Assembly (NCBI GenBank): GCA_950295325.1
Contig: OX485806.1
Location: forward strand, 42,034,001 to 42,098,000
Direction of reading: 5' to 3'
From: Polytrichum commune
Lineage: Eukaryota; Streptophyta; Polytrichopsida; Polytrichales; Polytrichaceae
Length of the DNA: 64,000 nucleotides
Shown here: positions 47,053 to 59,005 of the stretch, one piece after another
Numbering within the stretch: the stretch's first letter is position 1
How the letters are laid out: each line of letters begins with the position of its first letter
Made by a program: the position numbers and the translations under genes
Notes under the pieces: model-generated
The model's input: the letters and a program-made list of their open reading frames with translations, nothing else
Database searches by the model: none
Told to the model about the DNA's origin: nothing

Positions 47053-47620
47053 ATGAATGAGTAGGAAGTACGGATAGGACAAAGGAGAGGAAACCCGGAT
47101 CGGATCCGACTGCAGTACTATGGATCTTTTCTGAGTGTAGTGGGAAGGAAACCTCATTATTATGGATGTCTGGGTAACGTCTACGTGAGATAGCCGTCGT
47201 TAGGGCTGGATAATATTTGGGAGGAATCCGGATTTACGCTATTCGACCTTCTGAAGAGGTCTCACGGCCCTTGGGCAGAGCAATCCGGAAAGTGGTATAG
47301 ATCGTCCAGTCATCTCAGACTTAGTAGAGCCTAAGTTTGATGTAGCCAGATCGGTCTGTCGGAAGGAGGAGAGAAACCAGAACGGTTAGGGTTCCGGTCC
47401 GAAGGTCATTTCCGGCGTGTAGTGGGAAGGAAACCTCATTATTCCGGATGTCTGGGTAACGTCCATGTGAGATAGCTGTCGTTAGGATTGGGTAAAGTTC
47501 AAGGAAGTGCCGGACTTACGCCATCCGACCTTCTGAAGAGGTCTCACAGTCCTTGGGCGGGGCAATCCGAAAAGTGGCACGGAGCACCCAGTTATCCCGG
47601 ATTAACAGATCTCCGGACGA
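47053..47620 (+). repeat. Tandem duplication, unit about 282 bp
   Basis: Two copies sharing GTGTAGTGGGAAGGAAACCT (starts 47,135 and 47,417), GGATGTCTGGGTAACGTC and GACCTTCTGAAGAGGTCTCA. They lie in the putative U5 region. Unit limits are approximate. Confidence 0.85.
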
Positions 47621-48060
47621 ATCTTGACCTTTCTGTCATTGTAGTTCCGGGGCACCATCCGGATTCTCTGTGTGACCTGCCAGGAAAGATTAGGCCGATC
47701 CGGACTGGTTGTGAGAGAAATCCGAATTCTGACCATACAGGGACTTCTTCACCAGATGAACCAAATCATCATTGGAGGTAGGATATAGATAGGTGGGTAT
47801 TGAGAAAAAAGGCACGTAGGAGTAAGACTTAATTATAGAGGTTCAATCTGGAAGGCAAGTCCCGGAACAAGGACTTCCAAAAGAACATCCGGATCCGGAA
47901 AGCCGATCCGGTCCGTGGTCGATTTTCAAGCAAGAAAAAAGGGTCCTTGACATCCTACACTTCACAGAATCCCTGGATGATACTCGAATCATCCGAATAA
48001 ATCGGATTAAGCATCGAAAAACGCCTATCCGAAAACTTTTGGTATTCGTCTGCTCCCACA

Positions 48061-49880
48061 CCTTTGCCGACACACATTAGCTACAACGTTTGTATGGTTC
48101 TCATTGCTTGGAACTCTTCCCGTCTACTTAGCGCATCCGGCACCACATTTCCACGGTCCGGATTGTAGATCAAATCCACCTTCATAAACGCCAAACTATC
48201 ATGTCCCCGCAATGACTTGGCGCTCACTTGCGCTTGTATATCAAAATATTTTAGGATACATTGTCCGTGTAGACCTTTGCTTTATGCGACCCCAAATAAT
48301 GTCGCCATATATTCAAGCAATGTACGACGGCAAAGAAGTTCTTTGTCATGAGTTGGTTGTCTTCTTTGACAACCATCGAACTTCATGCTCCCATATACAA
48401 TGGTCATCCATCTCACATCAACTATCCGCCGTTGGCAAAGTCACTCTCCCCCGTATGCACCTCCAAAGGTTTGTCAAACTCCAAGAACTTGAGCACGGAC
48501 AAAGAAGAAAACTTGATCTTAAGTTCTCCAAAGACTTGGTCACAAGGCTCATCCCATTCTTGGGATAGCCATTTCCTTCACAAGTCGAACAACCATCGAG
48601 CTTCGTGCTCCCATATGTAATGGCCATCCATCTTACATCAACATCCGCCAATGATAAAATCACTCGCCCCCATATACACCTCAAATGTTTGTCAAACTCC
48701 GCGAACTTGAGCACGGGTGGCGAAGATAACTTGGTCTTAAGCTCCCCAAAGACTTGGTGACAAACATCATCCCACTCTTGGGATATCCATGTTTCACAAG
48801 TCGGACAACCATCGAGCTTCATGCTCTCATATGCAATGGCCATCCATCTTGCATCAACATCCGCCAATGGTAAAGTCACTCGCCCCCGTATGCACCTCAA
48901 AAGGTTTGTCAAACTCCACGAACTTGAGCACGGGCGACGAAGAGAACTTGCTCTTAAGTTCCTCCAAGATTTGGTGGCAAAGCTCATCCCACTCTTGGGA
49001 TAACCATTTCTTGCACAAGCCGGATAAGGTTTGATAACCGTTGAACTTAATGCTTTCATATGCAATGGTCAACCATCTTGGATCAACATCCGCCAATGGT
49101 TAAATCCTTCGCCTCCATGTACACCTCAAAATGCTTGTAAAAACCCAAGAACTTGACCACATCTTGTGAAGATAACTTACTTTTAAGCTCCCCAAAGGTT
49201 TGGTATCAATGATCATTCCACTATTGGGATCGCCATTTTTTTTTAAGAAGTTGAATAAGGTCCTAGCAACCTTAAAAAAATCTCGAATGAAGCGGTGGTA
49301 GTAGTTGGCTAGGCCAACCAATGACCTAAGTTCATTTTAAATCAAGGGCCACTTTCCCTCTTGGATTGCCTTGATATTCTTCATGTCCGCCCACGAACTT
49401 CATTTGTCACCACATACCTCAAGAACTCAATCTCTCGTTGAGCAAAGTTGCTTTCTAACCCTTGGTGGTAACATTTTGAGCAACACATTGGTGAATATAT
49501 CTTTGTATCTCACCAACATCCCATAAATGTGGTGTGGGGGGGCCCCATCTTTCCTAGCCTCCCTATGCGTTCCTTGGAGTTGCTCCAATTGAACCATGAC
49601 CATTATGTTTACCATTTTTCATTTGGTCCATTAAGACTAATTTCAACTTGGGTTCTCCCACCATAGGAGTCCTTGTCAAATTGAACTTCATCTCTTTGTC
49701 ATTATGACACATCATAATGCACCGCAAATACACCGGCTTGCGCTTCACATCTATCATGTGAGTTTCAAAGAAGATGACCTTTACAATGACATGCACCTTA
49801 TTTATTTCACATAGTGTGAAATCTTTACAAAAATCCAATGTCCCACATTGAAAGGTTACATGCATGTGAGGCCAAACCAT
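48061..49880 (-). pseudogene. Gypsy protease/RT/RNase H, upstream half of the split element
   Basis: Continues the element of 42,853-44,075 after removal of the nested insertion. Minus-strand pieces: a protease-to-RT spacer at about 49,563-49,880, the RT N-terminus near 49,500 (YKDIFTNVLLKMLPP), and the RT thumb/connection at 49,230-49,321 (GLANYYHRFIRDFFKVA). RNase H starts FDKPFEVHTGASDFTIGG. The RT palm is deleted between about 49,430 and 49,321. The connection/RNase H start is then repeated several times (next entry). Nothing here can be active. Confidence 0.7.
48432..49233 (-). repeat. Tandem repeat (about 218 bp) of the RT/RNase H junction
   Basis: About 3.6 copies, starting near 48,432, 48,650, 48,868 and 49,098 on the plus strand, each holding AAACTCC(A/G)(A/C)GAACTTGAGCAC and CATCCCA(C/T)TCTTGGGAT. 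Each encodes on the minus strand the same piece, PVLKFxEFDKxxxxHTGxSDxT-like. Copies differ by roughly 10-15 percent by eye, so the amplification is old. Confidence 0.88.
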
Positions 49881-51540
49881 CCACCCTTATGCGTCCTAGT
49901 CCAGGTGATGGTGATGGCATGACCCTCACATACTCTTCTCACACCTCTGTACTCCACCATTCAACCTTGTCCATGTAATAAAACCCTTTATTGCACTTAT
50001 AATCCCTGGAGCATTTAGGAGTGCCCTTCCTCCCTAGATGCTTTGTCCTTCGTCAACCCCTCTAAAATCCCACACCACTCCTAAATTTGTCAAAAACCTA
50101 CCTCAATACTTTGATTGACTAGTCCTAGATTACTTCTACATTCACTCTAGCATGTGGTGAGAGGAAGATGTCCTTACATCCTCTACCTTCCCCTAAAACC
50201 ACCCAGCTCTACCCTTTAACTAAATCCTAAAATGTTTCTACTCCTTTTGCCTACTAACTAACTCCACTCCCCGGTCCCCATGGCCCTGATGAAGCCTCTG
50301 AACCCTTTGCCCTCACTTCAGTATGGACCCTCAGTCTCAAATTCCATGTTGTTTGGCCGGGCTCCTGGGCCCGTCATCACTCGTCACTGCCCATCCTCGT
50401 CCCCCTGGCTCCCTTCGGCCGAGGTTACTCACGGTGCCGTTTCCCGAGGCAGCTTGTGGCCACTCCTCCCTACACTCAGCTGCATCCCTTGAGATCGGCT
50501 ATGCTCTATCCAACCCATGTATACTCCCTGATTCGGTGGCACCCTTGCCCCATTCTGTGCACCTCCCCTCGGTCTTTGGCCGCATTTCGAAGCACCCAGT
50601 TGGTTATTCTTTCGCCTACGATTATTCCTAATGAGGGTCGCATTCTCATCCTTCTCAATCTACCCTGTCTGAAGTGATCACACCACATTCCTCCACCCCT
50701 CGGTCCTTCACTCACCCTTCAACCATTAGTATTCTGCCTTGAATCGATCATTCCAGGTTGATGTGAGCCCAGATTCGTACCTCAACCCTCCTTGGTTGCG
50801 GCCAACTTATACATTCCTCAGCATTCCTAGTCTTTCGTTTGGATTCCACCAACTGCATCTGTGCCCGGGTAGGCTGTCTCTCTCGGTCAATTCTCTACCG
50901 CAATCCCCTTGGGAATCCTCGAACCTTGCAATCCCAGAGAGGGCGAGCCAGTTGCCGCCTCCATTCTCCTCGACCTCCTTTCGCACACTCTGCTTTGCAA
51001 TCCCCCACAGACCCCTGTCTGCTAGCCTTTCCGCATTTTTCTGATCTTGCCTCGGGGTTTATCTTCAATGGCTGGACCCCCCCTAAAACAAATAGTTGGG
51101 GTCCCCTTTTGAGCACATTAAACCCTTAGCCCAGCCCCCTCCTTAAGTACTACCCCTCTCCTTCCTTTAATGATCCCACCAAGAGCCTATAATGGGCACC
51201 CCCCTTGCCTAAGCCAGTTAATAACATTTCCACACCCGAGGTCTAAGGTCCTAAAACCTTCAATCGTCACTCTAACTATTCCAATATTCTTACTCTATTC
51301 TACTTGAATCAATTCCTCGTCTTTCTTCCATACTAATGCTATGACTAATAGTTAAACTTAATCCCAATCAAAACTGCAACTTGCACTTTTTTTATCTTTT
51401 TGAGAGTTCAAATAAAATTCCGGTCCTACACTTTAGCGGCTTCTAGTCCTAACACACATGTGGACACATCTATTTGGGCTCACATAATTGGCGACCATCT
51501 GGGATTGATCCGGAATGTCTTGCTTGAAGGCAAGTGGCCG
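49881..51540. other. Pyrimidine-rich non-coding DNA; possible plus-strand LTR
   Basis: No gene recognised. The stretch ends near 51,488 with GGGCTCACATAATTGGCGACCA; TTGGCGACCATCTGGG resembles the LTR/PBS junction of plant Gypsy elements, so 50.2-51.48 kb may be an LTR of another element truncated by its neighbour. The frames inside have no recognisable domain. Confidence 0.3.
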
Positions 51541-54500
51541 TCAGGCCCTGTACTCCTTGCAACGACTGCCCGCCGTCCTTGATGGAAAGCTCTTCCCGTT
51601 CAAGGTTTCCAATTGAAGAGAGTTGTTAGGAAACACCTCTCGAACAAGATAAGTCCCGAGCCAACATGCATCAAATTTACCCGGGAAGTCAAGCTTCCTA
51701 GCATCCTGAATCATCACCATCATACCTGGCAGTAGTGCCCTCTTCTTGTGTCGCTTGTCAAAGGTGATCTTCCATCGGCGTTGGATGGCCTCGATGTGTT
51801 GAGCTGACCTTCTCCTTCTCTCATCAAGCTCCTCCAATGTAGTTAGCCTATTCCTCAAGGATTGGCTATCCGTGAGACGAGATTGCACTGCCACTCGCAA
51901 AAACTCGACCTCAAATTTGATGGGTAAGGTCGCTTCTAACCCATACACCAAGGAAAATGGAGTTGCCTGTGTCGTTACCTTGAAGGTTGTTCGATAAGCC
52001 CACAATACCGCTGTTAACTTGACGTCCCAATCCTTCTTCGAATCAAGTACCGTCTTGCGAAGGATGCTCACCAATATCCCGGTAACACGCTTCGTTTGAC
52101 CATTAATCTGCACATGATAAGGAGTAGTTTTCCTATGGTCTATCTTAAATCTAGCTATTAACTCTTGAAACATCTCGTTCAAGAAGTGGGTGCCTCTATC
52201 GCTAACCAAAATCTTGGGACAACCGAACCTCGAGATGATGTTTTCATACATGAATGTGGCGGCATGGGCGGCCGTATTGGTCTTCACCGCCTTTGCTTCC
52301 GTCCACTTAATCAAGTACTCGGTAGCAACTATAATATAAGCCATATCTTTAGAAGAATGGGGATGAACCTCACCAACATAATCAATGTCCCATTTCTCAA
52401 AGGGAACTAAAGATAAGGATATGTGAAGAGGCATCTCCATGCGGAGGTCATTCCTCGCATACCTTTGACAAGCATCACATTTCTTTAGCATCCTTGAACA
52501 AGTCCGGCCAAAAGTAACATGCTCTAAGTATTTTTTGTCCAGTGAGCAATCCTAAGAAATGTCCACCACATGCACTATCATGACAAACTGCCAATATCGA
52601 GGAGGCATCGACCTCCGACACACACCGTCGTAAGATCCCATCCAGTCCCCTCCTCAATAGTCTATGGTATATGACTGTGTAATGCCGACTATTCACTATA
52701 ACCCTTCCCCTCTCCTCCTTTGTCCTATCGCCAGTCAATTGTTGAGTCGTGAGAAATTCCACGATGCCCGAGTACCAATCCGCCGTAGCCGTAACTAAGA
52801 AAAGGTTGTCGTGTCTCAAGTTGTCATCCACCGAACTGTCGCCCGCCTCATCAGACAATCTTGACAAATGATTGGCTTGGAGGTGCACACGTCCCGGTTT
52901 ATATTCAACCGTATAGTCGAACTCCTCCAAAAGTAGCACACATCTAGCCAACCTACCACTCAGCTCTGCCTTGTTGACCAATAACTTGATCGCCATGTCA
53001 TTGACAAAGAAAACTATTGGATTAGACATAAGATAATGGCAAAAAAATTTGACCGAGAAGACCATGGCCAAATACTCCCGCTCTGTGGTAGAATAATTTC
53101 TTTCGGCCGGTGTCAACTGTCGACTCGCATAAGCCACAGGTTGATCATTTTCTTTTCCTCCCGTCGCCTGACATAATGCATTACATGCAGCTACTTAGCT
53201 AGCATCACAAAAAATATGGAAAGGTTTCCCCCAGTCCGGTGGCACCAACACCGGATAGGTGCTCAATTTATCTCTTAATTCCTCGAATGCCCTTTGGCAA
53301 GCCTCTGTCCATTCAAACCTACAATCTTTTTTAAGCAACTGAGTAATGGAGACCGCTATCTTAGAAAAATTAGAAATCAACTCCTTATACCAACCCACAT
53401 ACCCTAATAACTTGGCTATACCCTTTGCATTTGTGGGAGTAGACAACTCGTCAATCACCGTTATCTTATCAAGATCTGGCTCTCTACCCTTTTCACTTAC
53501 CACATAACCCAATAGGATTCCCTTATACACACCCAAAAACGTCTTATCCGGATTCAACGCTAGCCTCATCTGTCTACACCTCACCAAAACCTCTCGAATA
53601 CACCCTATATGCTCACTCGAATTTGACTGAGTGCTAAATTGTCAATGTAGAATGTCATAGATTTGTATAGCAAGTCGGTGAAGATGTACATGACAAGTCT
53701 CTGAAACATGGCCAAACGTGCCCCATGAAGTAGTAAAAGCCATCTTGTGAATATCCTGCAATACTATGGCCATTTAGTTATAACCCGCATAACCATTCAT
53801 GAACGTATAGCGAACATGCCCTCCTACCTCCTCTAAAAGGAAAGTGATGAATGGTAAAGGAAAATGATCATTTTGTATGGAAGCATTTAATTTCTTATAA
53901 TATACATACACCCTCAACTTTCCATTCCTCTTCTTCACCAAGACCATCGGAGAGATCCAATCCGTAATCTTCACCGGCTTAATAAACCCGGCCTTCAACA
54001 ACCTCTCTAATTCCGCCTTAACCAACAATTGTAATCGTGGGTTCATCCTTATCTCATTTTGCCTAATTGGCCTAGCATCCGGAATCAAAGGAATGCGATG
54101 CTCCACCATCTCTCTAGGAATCCCTTTGAGCTCCTTATACGACCAAGCAAAGGTGTCACTAAATTCATCCACCAAATCGCTATATTCCTTGACCTCCTTC
54201 TCGTTCAACTTAGATCCCATCTTCATTTGTCTAACCCTCCCATTCTTTGTTGTCACATTCACATATTTCAAATCCGTTTCCAACACATGAGTTTGTTCAT
54301 CTTTGTTCCTATACCAATCTGGAGGAACCTTAGGATAATCCTTGACATCATGTTCCACCATTATGCCCGTTGATGTAATCTTGAAGTGCAGTGGCTCCTC
54401 CAATTTCTCCGCTTCCATAATAGCCTCCTCGTCTTCAGTCCCATCCACATGTACTAAACTAACATAATTCTCCTCCACACCATTCACCCAAGGTGTCAAT

Positions 54501-54820
54501 CCCCCTAAAATCCACTCCTCCTCGGTGAGTACCTCACATGGTTCCAATAAGGAATATTCTTTTCCTCTATAACTAATAACCTCATCGTTCAAATATGTAT
54601 GGTGAGACGTCACCATTACATCAAATTCCAATTCCGGATAATCCTTCAACCCAACATTCCTACCTTCCAAGCTTTTGGGTGTATTCGGTTTTTTAGCCCC
54701 CAAATACATTTCGAGGTTTGCGGGAGCCCTTTCAAAGGACTCCTCCATTTTTCTTAGCGATCCACCATCATGCCCACCATTGTCATTAGAACCAATGGTG
54801 TGGTCAAACTCCATTTGCAC
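51541..54820 (-). pseudogene. Ty3/Gypsy pol (protease spacer, RT, RNase H, integrase)
   Basis: Minus-strand order is normal. 54,820-53,774 holds the pre-RT region and RT N-terminus (FSDTFAWSYKELKGIP, EHRIPLIPDARPIRQ, ELERLLKAGFIKPVK, WISPMVLVKKRNGKLR). 53,587-53,195 holds the RT C-terminus (GILLGYVVSEKG, LLGYVGWYKELISNFS). Between them the catalytic motif reads YIDN (53,638-53,649) in place of YIDD. 53,137-52,475 is RNase H (AYASRQLTPAERNYSTTERE, VEYKPGRVHLQANHLSRLS). 52,491-51,541 is integrase: HHCC end CDACQRYA, WDIDYVGEVHPHS, LVSDRGTHFLN, and NGQTKRV where the Glu is lost. Style is Athila/Tat-like. Its 3' LTR is not seen left of 51,541. Confidence 0.85.
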
Positions 54821-54938
54821 ATGATCTTTGCTCCAATTTGAGCCTCATAACCTATTGGAAACCCCGGGCTCATCATCATGACCCGCATTTTTGATAGCCA
54901 TGTCTCCCTCAAAGTTCTAGCTCAAATATTGGAACCCT

Positions 54939-54950
54939 GCTCTGATACCA
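54939..54950 (-). other. Primer-binding site, tRNA-iMet
   Basis: On the minus strand TGGTATCAGAGC, a full 12-base match to the standard plant site, two bases after the end of the LTR. It fixes the orientation and 5' end of the minus-strand Gypsy element. Confidence 0.9.
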
Positions 54951-54952
54951 CG

Positions 54953-55326
54953 TGTCACAACCCTTGCTAGCCCCCCTTGACCATCTTGCCAATTTTCATT
55001 CCTAGCAAAGGTTACGAGCGCTAACCCATGCATTCCACCATGCTTATGGTTAGCTCCTCTCACCCCGGACCTTATAGTTCATAGGGGGGAACCAACCATC
55101 CTACTTTGCTTTCTGGACTCACCCCTTAATCCGTAACCCATTTCTTTGATGTGGACTTCCATCTATGGAAGTCCACTTCTATGTTTATCATCGCGTTGCC
55201 GGAGCAACACTATAACAACCCGAAGCATACTAGGCAACTATGGCCTCACATTGGGCCAATGCCCATGGAGGCCGTGCCGTTCGGCCTCGGGTGGGTGAAG
55301 CCACACCACCTCACCCATATAAGCCT
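54953..55326 (-). repeat. 5' LTR of the minus-strand Gypsy element
   Basis: Ends in TTGTGACA on the minus strand, next to the PBS. It matches 37,568-37,943. On the minus strand a TATA-like CTTATATGGG lies at the far end, where homology between copies also stops, so the outer part of the LTR may be missing. Confidence 0.8.
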
Positions 55327-56638
55327 GCAAACCACAATAGAAATCGTCCCTCTATGAAGAGGCCACAATTTGTGAGTGATGGCCATTCACCGCTGCAACA
55401 CAACCAAGTTGGACATGGGAAGCAAATTGTATGCAAGAAACTCAATGACCTCTATCGCCTCTCCTTTTCGGTGTTCATCTGCCATGGCATCATCCCATTG
55501 CAAAAGACTCACATGAGGAAACTGACATTTCACAAACTAGAACCAGGTACAACTTCAAATTTGATGCATTAGAAATATCCTTGTCAGCATCGAGGTATAA
55601 ATTTACAACACTTACCAATACATGTAACCAAGATTCACAAATGAGAATCAAGAGAGATAGAGTGCCCAAAGCTTTAAAGTTACATACTCATTCCAAAGCA
55701 ATCAAAAAGAAATAAATCGCAACTCAAATGGAGCAGTAAACAAATTCAGATTCCATGACATCCCCACTGACTTCATTATCACTTCCAAACTATGGATCCT
55801 TGTAATAGGTTTTGGCTACCGATCTCCATAGTTAACATGAAGATTCAAGCAAATTGTTTTGTAGCATGTACACTCAGTCCTTAATTTCATTGACACAAGC
55901 TGGAAACCAAGAGAGGTAAGACATAACCCTGAAGTAGGAAAACACAAAAGTCAAAAGGCATCGTAGAGGCATTGCAATACCAGACATGTTGCAATACCCA
56001 CAAACACTGAACCAAATGCTGGAAAGAAACCACTGACTTTGGAGCTTCGAATCTCCCTCTCTTAAGATGGTAACCATTTTGGATAGAGCCTAAGGTAATC
56101 TTTTGGTTTTAATTGATGATTAGGAATATAAATGCCTCAACTCATGGGCTATTCAATCATATAATGATGATTGACCTATAAACACCAAATACAGTAAAGC
56201 ATACTCACATGGGAATTTTTAGTGGGCAGATAAAAAGATAGTGATGGATTTGTTTCAAAATGGCAAGAATTTTGAAGTTCAAATCCATCAATTGTACCTG
56301 GGCAATTCAAACAATAGAATGCCCTCAGCAAGTTCATCACTATATTCGTTAATTAGAGACTTTGGAAAGTCTCAAAACAAATGCAAATGGTTTAGTTCAA
56401 TTTCTTATTGTGATGACATTTATTTGTGCCAAGTTGGTTAATGCCGCCCATGCAAGTCACATTGATTTTTTTAATTTTTTTTCTTGTTCTTTATTTGAAA
56501 ACCACACCCTTAAATAGTCTCAAAATCATGAAAAAATCTCCGATTACCAAATATAGTGATGTTCAGCTTGAAATGTATTAAATTAGTACCGCAAATGCAG
56601 TGCCACAAGGGAAACATAGGTTGAAAAGAGTAACCTAC
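55327..56638. other. Non-coding DNA; no gene seen
   Basis: A 110-codon plus-strand frame (55,240-55,572) crosses the LTR border and shows no known domain. A 38-bp sequence at 55,324-55,361 recurs exactly at 59,996-60,033. Confidence 0.4.
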
Positions 56639-57255
56639 TTGATAGTATGGCCAATTTTCTTTAATTCTACACCAGGGCCGCAAATGGAAATTGCTTTATC
56701 AAGAGCTTCCCTAGTCACCTGTACATGTCACAATAAGAACAATAACCTTAAGCAATAAGAGCATGAATATTTTTGACCATTTGAATAGAAGACAAAATAT
56801 ACACTCCATCCTCTCATGATGAAATAACAATACTCTTCCTGCAAACATTACACCAGTGCAGCTACGAGGATCAGAGTTGCATATATATCCCTGAGAAAAT
56901 AAATACAATTGGAATGGAAGTTACATCATTACTGGTTGAACCCCATCCACTTGTTAAGACTTTGACAATCTTGCAAACCTTGTAATAGTCACTTCATGCC
57001 CACCTCCAACCCCCAAAAGGAAAAAAGGTAGAACAATTAATTGCATTCACCTTAAATTTGTATTAGGAACTAGAATCTGCTCTCCAAATCAAAAAACAGT
57101 GTGGAGTGACAAACATTCCAATAGGCATCAAAACAGAGCAAGTAAAAGCAGATGTATGAAAATAATCCAACAGAAGAGTTTAAAGAGGTCATAAAAACAC
57201 TTATCCACCTCAACTAATTGTTTGGCATCATCATCCACAGTCCCACAATAGAAAC
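56639..57255 (-). pseudogene. Methionine aminopeptidase (type I) gene fragment
   Basis: Two splice-bounded exons in order on the minus strand. 57,255-57,209 (acceptor ATACTAG, donor GAG-GTGGAT) reads FYCGTVDDDAKQLVE; 56,718-56,639 (acceptor TGTACAG, donor CAA-GTAGGT) reads VTREALDKAISICGPGVELKKIGHTIK in part. Joined phase fits the segment of type I methionine aminopeptidases that follows the metal-binding Asp motif and leads to the catalytic His motif. The Gly-Asp-Thr metal-ligand stretch itself is changed or absent. Neighbouring exons were not found, so this is a fragment. The full enzyme would remove N-terminal Met in cytosol or organelles. Confidence 0.55.
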
Positions 57256-58442
57256 CTAGTATACTATTATGCGATTTGGTGTGATTCCAAGAACAGACAC
57301 CAAAAAGACATGTGATTAAAAGGATTGGACTATGCAAAATATGTAACTTAACCATTTTAGGCTTGAAAGCCAACATAATAGGGGAGGGGCCCTACATGAC
57401 CACTTGATGAGCACAATAATCTTCACTTTGAGAATGAATAACATATTCATATGAGCTCTGAAAATGATGAGGAAAGTGGCTACAACCATGATTTGGATTC
57501 GCTGACCATGTTGTAGTGTGTGTTGTACATTTGGGGAAGTGGGCTACTTGGAAAAAGTAACCATTCAAGACCCATCTGCTTTATGCGGAATCATATTTTC
57601 TTCTTGGTCTCTCTCCCGTGCACAGAATAAAAAGCATGACAAGCATCGTCTTACAAATAATCATGTGACATGCAAGGAATAATCAACGAGAATGAACCAA
57701 GTGAGAGGATATTGTTGTCACCTTTGACTGCAGTCCACACGTCTTTGAGCACCTCCAATTTTCGGGGAGCCTACAATTTAATGTAGAGTGATTAGGTAGC
57801 TAGGAGTTTAAATGCGGCTCTCTCAAAAAGTGGTGCTACTATAATGGGGGTGATCTCCCAGTTTTATAGTCAGGGTGCGGTGGTGTTCATCACGTGGATT
57901 GGAAGCCAAGTCAAATTAAATGTCAGACACAGGTCCGACATGGTGAGGGAGCAATCTAGAAGACGAAGAAATGGGGTTCCAGGTTTCGACAAAGTTACCA
58001 CGTTTGGATTGCAATGAAAGTCTCAATTTCAGATCAAGTGGTTAGCAATCCAACAAATTTAATCAATCTGAGTCAAATGTAAGGTATGCGTGCAACCTTA
58101 TTGTGGGCACTTCCAACTCCATGGACAATTTCTTGCACCAATTTGGGAATCATCCCTTTTGGTTAGCAATTGTGAATCATGAAGATGGTCACTCCAAGCC
58201 CAAGAATAACTCAATTATAGAAATAGCAATCAAGGAAAACATACCCAAGAATGAATGCTCTGCCAATGCTCTTCAAACGGTCATTGAGGAAGTAGACACA
58301 AGCACCAAGCGTAAACAACTACGTACCTGAGGACAAAAGTAGTCATCAGTGTTGATGTATTCATATTGCTTATTTTCAAAAAAACACAAAAACTGTAGTA
58401 TTTGCACCTATACTTGAAGGAGATGTTTAGATGATTGTAGAC
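57256..58442. other. Non-coding DNA between gene fragments
   Basis: No domain recognised in the short frames here, including the 75-codon plus-strand frame at 58,103. Confidence 0.35.
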
Positions 58443-59005
58443 CTGGAAGGTTGGCCCTCCCTCTGCAGGATTGAACACACTCCACACTCCAATGACTGTG
58501 GTGCTAGGAACCTCAACCATGTTGGTCATACTTCTCATCCACGCAGGAGACTCCTCCACCTTCTTCTTCAAGTTGCTCTTCAGGTTGATTTTTGATTTCC
58601 TCCGATCTCGGAAACTCTCCATGATAGTTTTGTCATATGCTGCCTCAATAGACTCTCGGCTTTTCTCATGGCTACTATACTTCATTTTGCTCGAACAAAG
58701 ACCACCCCCATAAACCATGTCTTAATTGAAAGGCATTCAATTAGATTTCTGCTTCGTAACATCCCACATAAAAATAACAAATCCCTGTAAGAAGAGTGGA
58801 GGTGGAAAATAATTCACTGTAATCATGAGATAATCTGTAATCAATCTAGCTGGAGAGGTAATTGCGGGCTTCTCGAAACTCTTCCGCGGAAGCATCTCTG
58901 CTGACCACCAACCGCTTGAAGGGATCCCGCACATTGAGTCTCGGAAATACGGGTTGAGCTATTACAATCCAAAAGTTGGCCTCTCTGCAGGCACCTCCAA
59001 AATCT
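58443..59005 (-). pseudogene. CPP1: CPP1/CJD1-type chloroplast protein (DUF3353) fragment
   Basis: Two exons. 59,005-58,855 (acceptor TATGACAG) carries the J-like segment FPRLNVRDPFKRLVVSRDAS and EEFREARNYL. 58,679-58,443 (donor CAG-GTCTAC) carries HEKSRESIEAAYDKTIMESF, SKINLKSNLKKKVEESPAW, and MTNMVEVPSTTVIGVWSVFN. This family (chaperone-like protein of POR1 and relatives) has a J-like domain followed by membrane helices in plastid envelope or thylakoid. Compared with the family as I remember it, about nine residues are missing in frame between TTVIG and VWSV, in the first membrane helix. A clear donor after the first exon is also absent. The N-terminal transit peptide and later helices are not seen. 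Most likely a decayed captured fragment. Confidence 0.7.

Larger units (their letters stand above)
44076..48060 (+). mobile_element. 3,985-bp LTR-type insertion nested in the Gypsy element
   Basis: Ends are TGTGGGAGC (44,076-44,084) and its exact complement GCTCCCACA (48,052-48,060), with CCTTT on both sides (44,071-44,075 and 48,061-48,065). TG...CA ends with a 5-bp duplication are the hallmark of an LTR retroelement insertion. Internal LTR pairs were not found, but a TATA-like box and AATAAA lie 60-70 bases apart about 2.85 kb from the start, as in one LTR. I therefore favour a solo LTR of unusual length that contains a gag-like frame. The alternative is a non-autonomous element whose LTRs I failed to see. 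The whole is rich in CCGGA. Confidence 0.75.

Noticed and set aside
56840-56897. Extra exon (GYICNSDPRSCTG...) between the methionine aminopeptidase exons
   Set aside because: It has splice-like borders, but the flanking exons join in phase without it and I know no family containing it.
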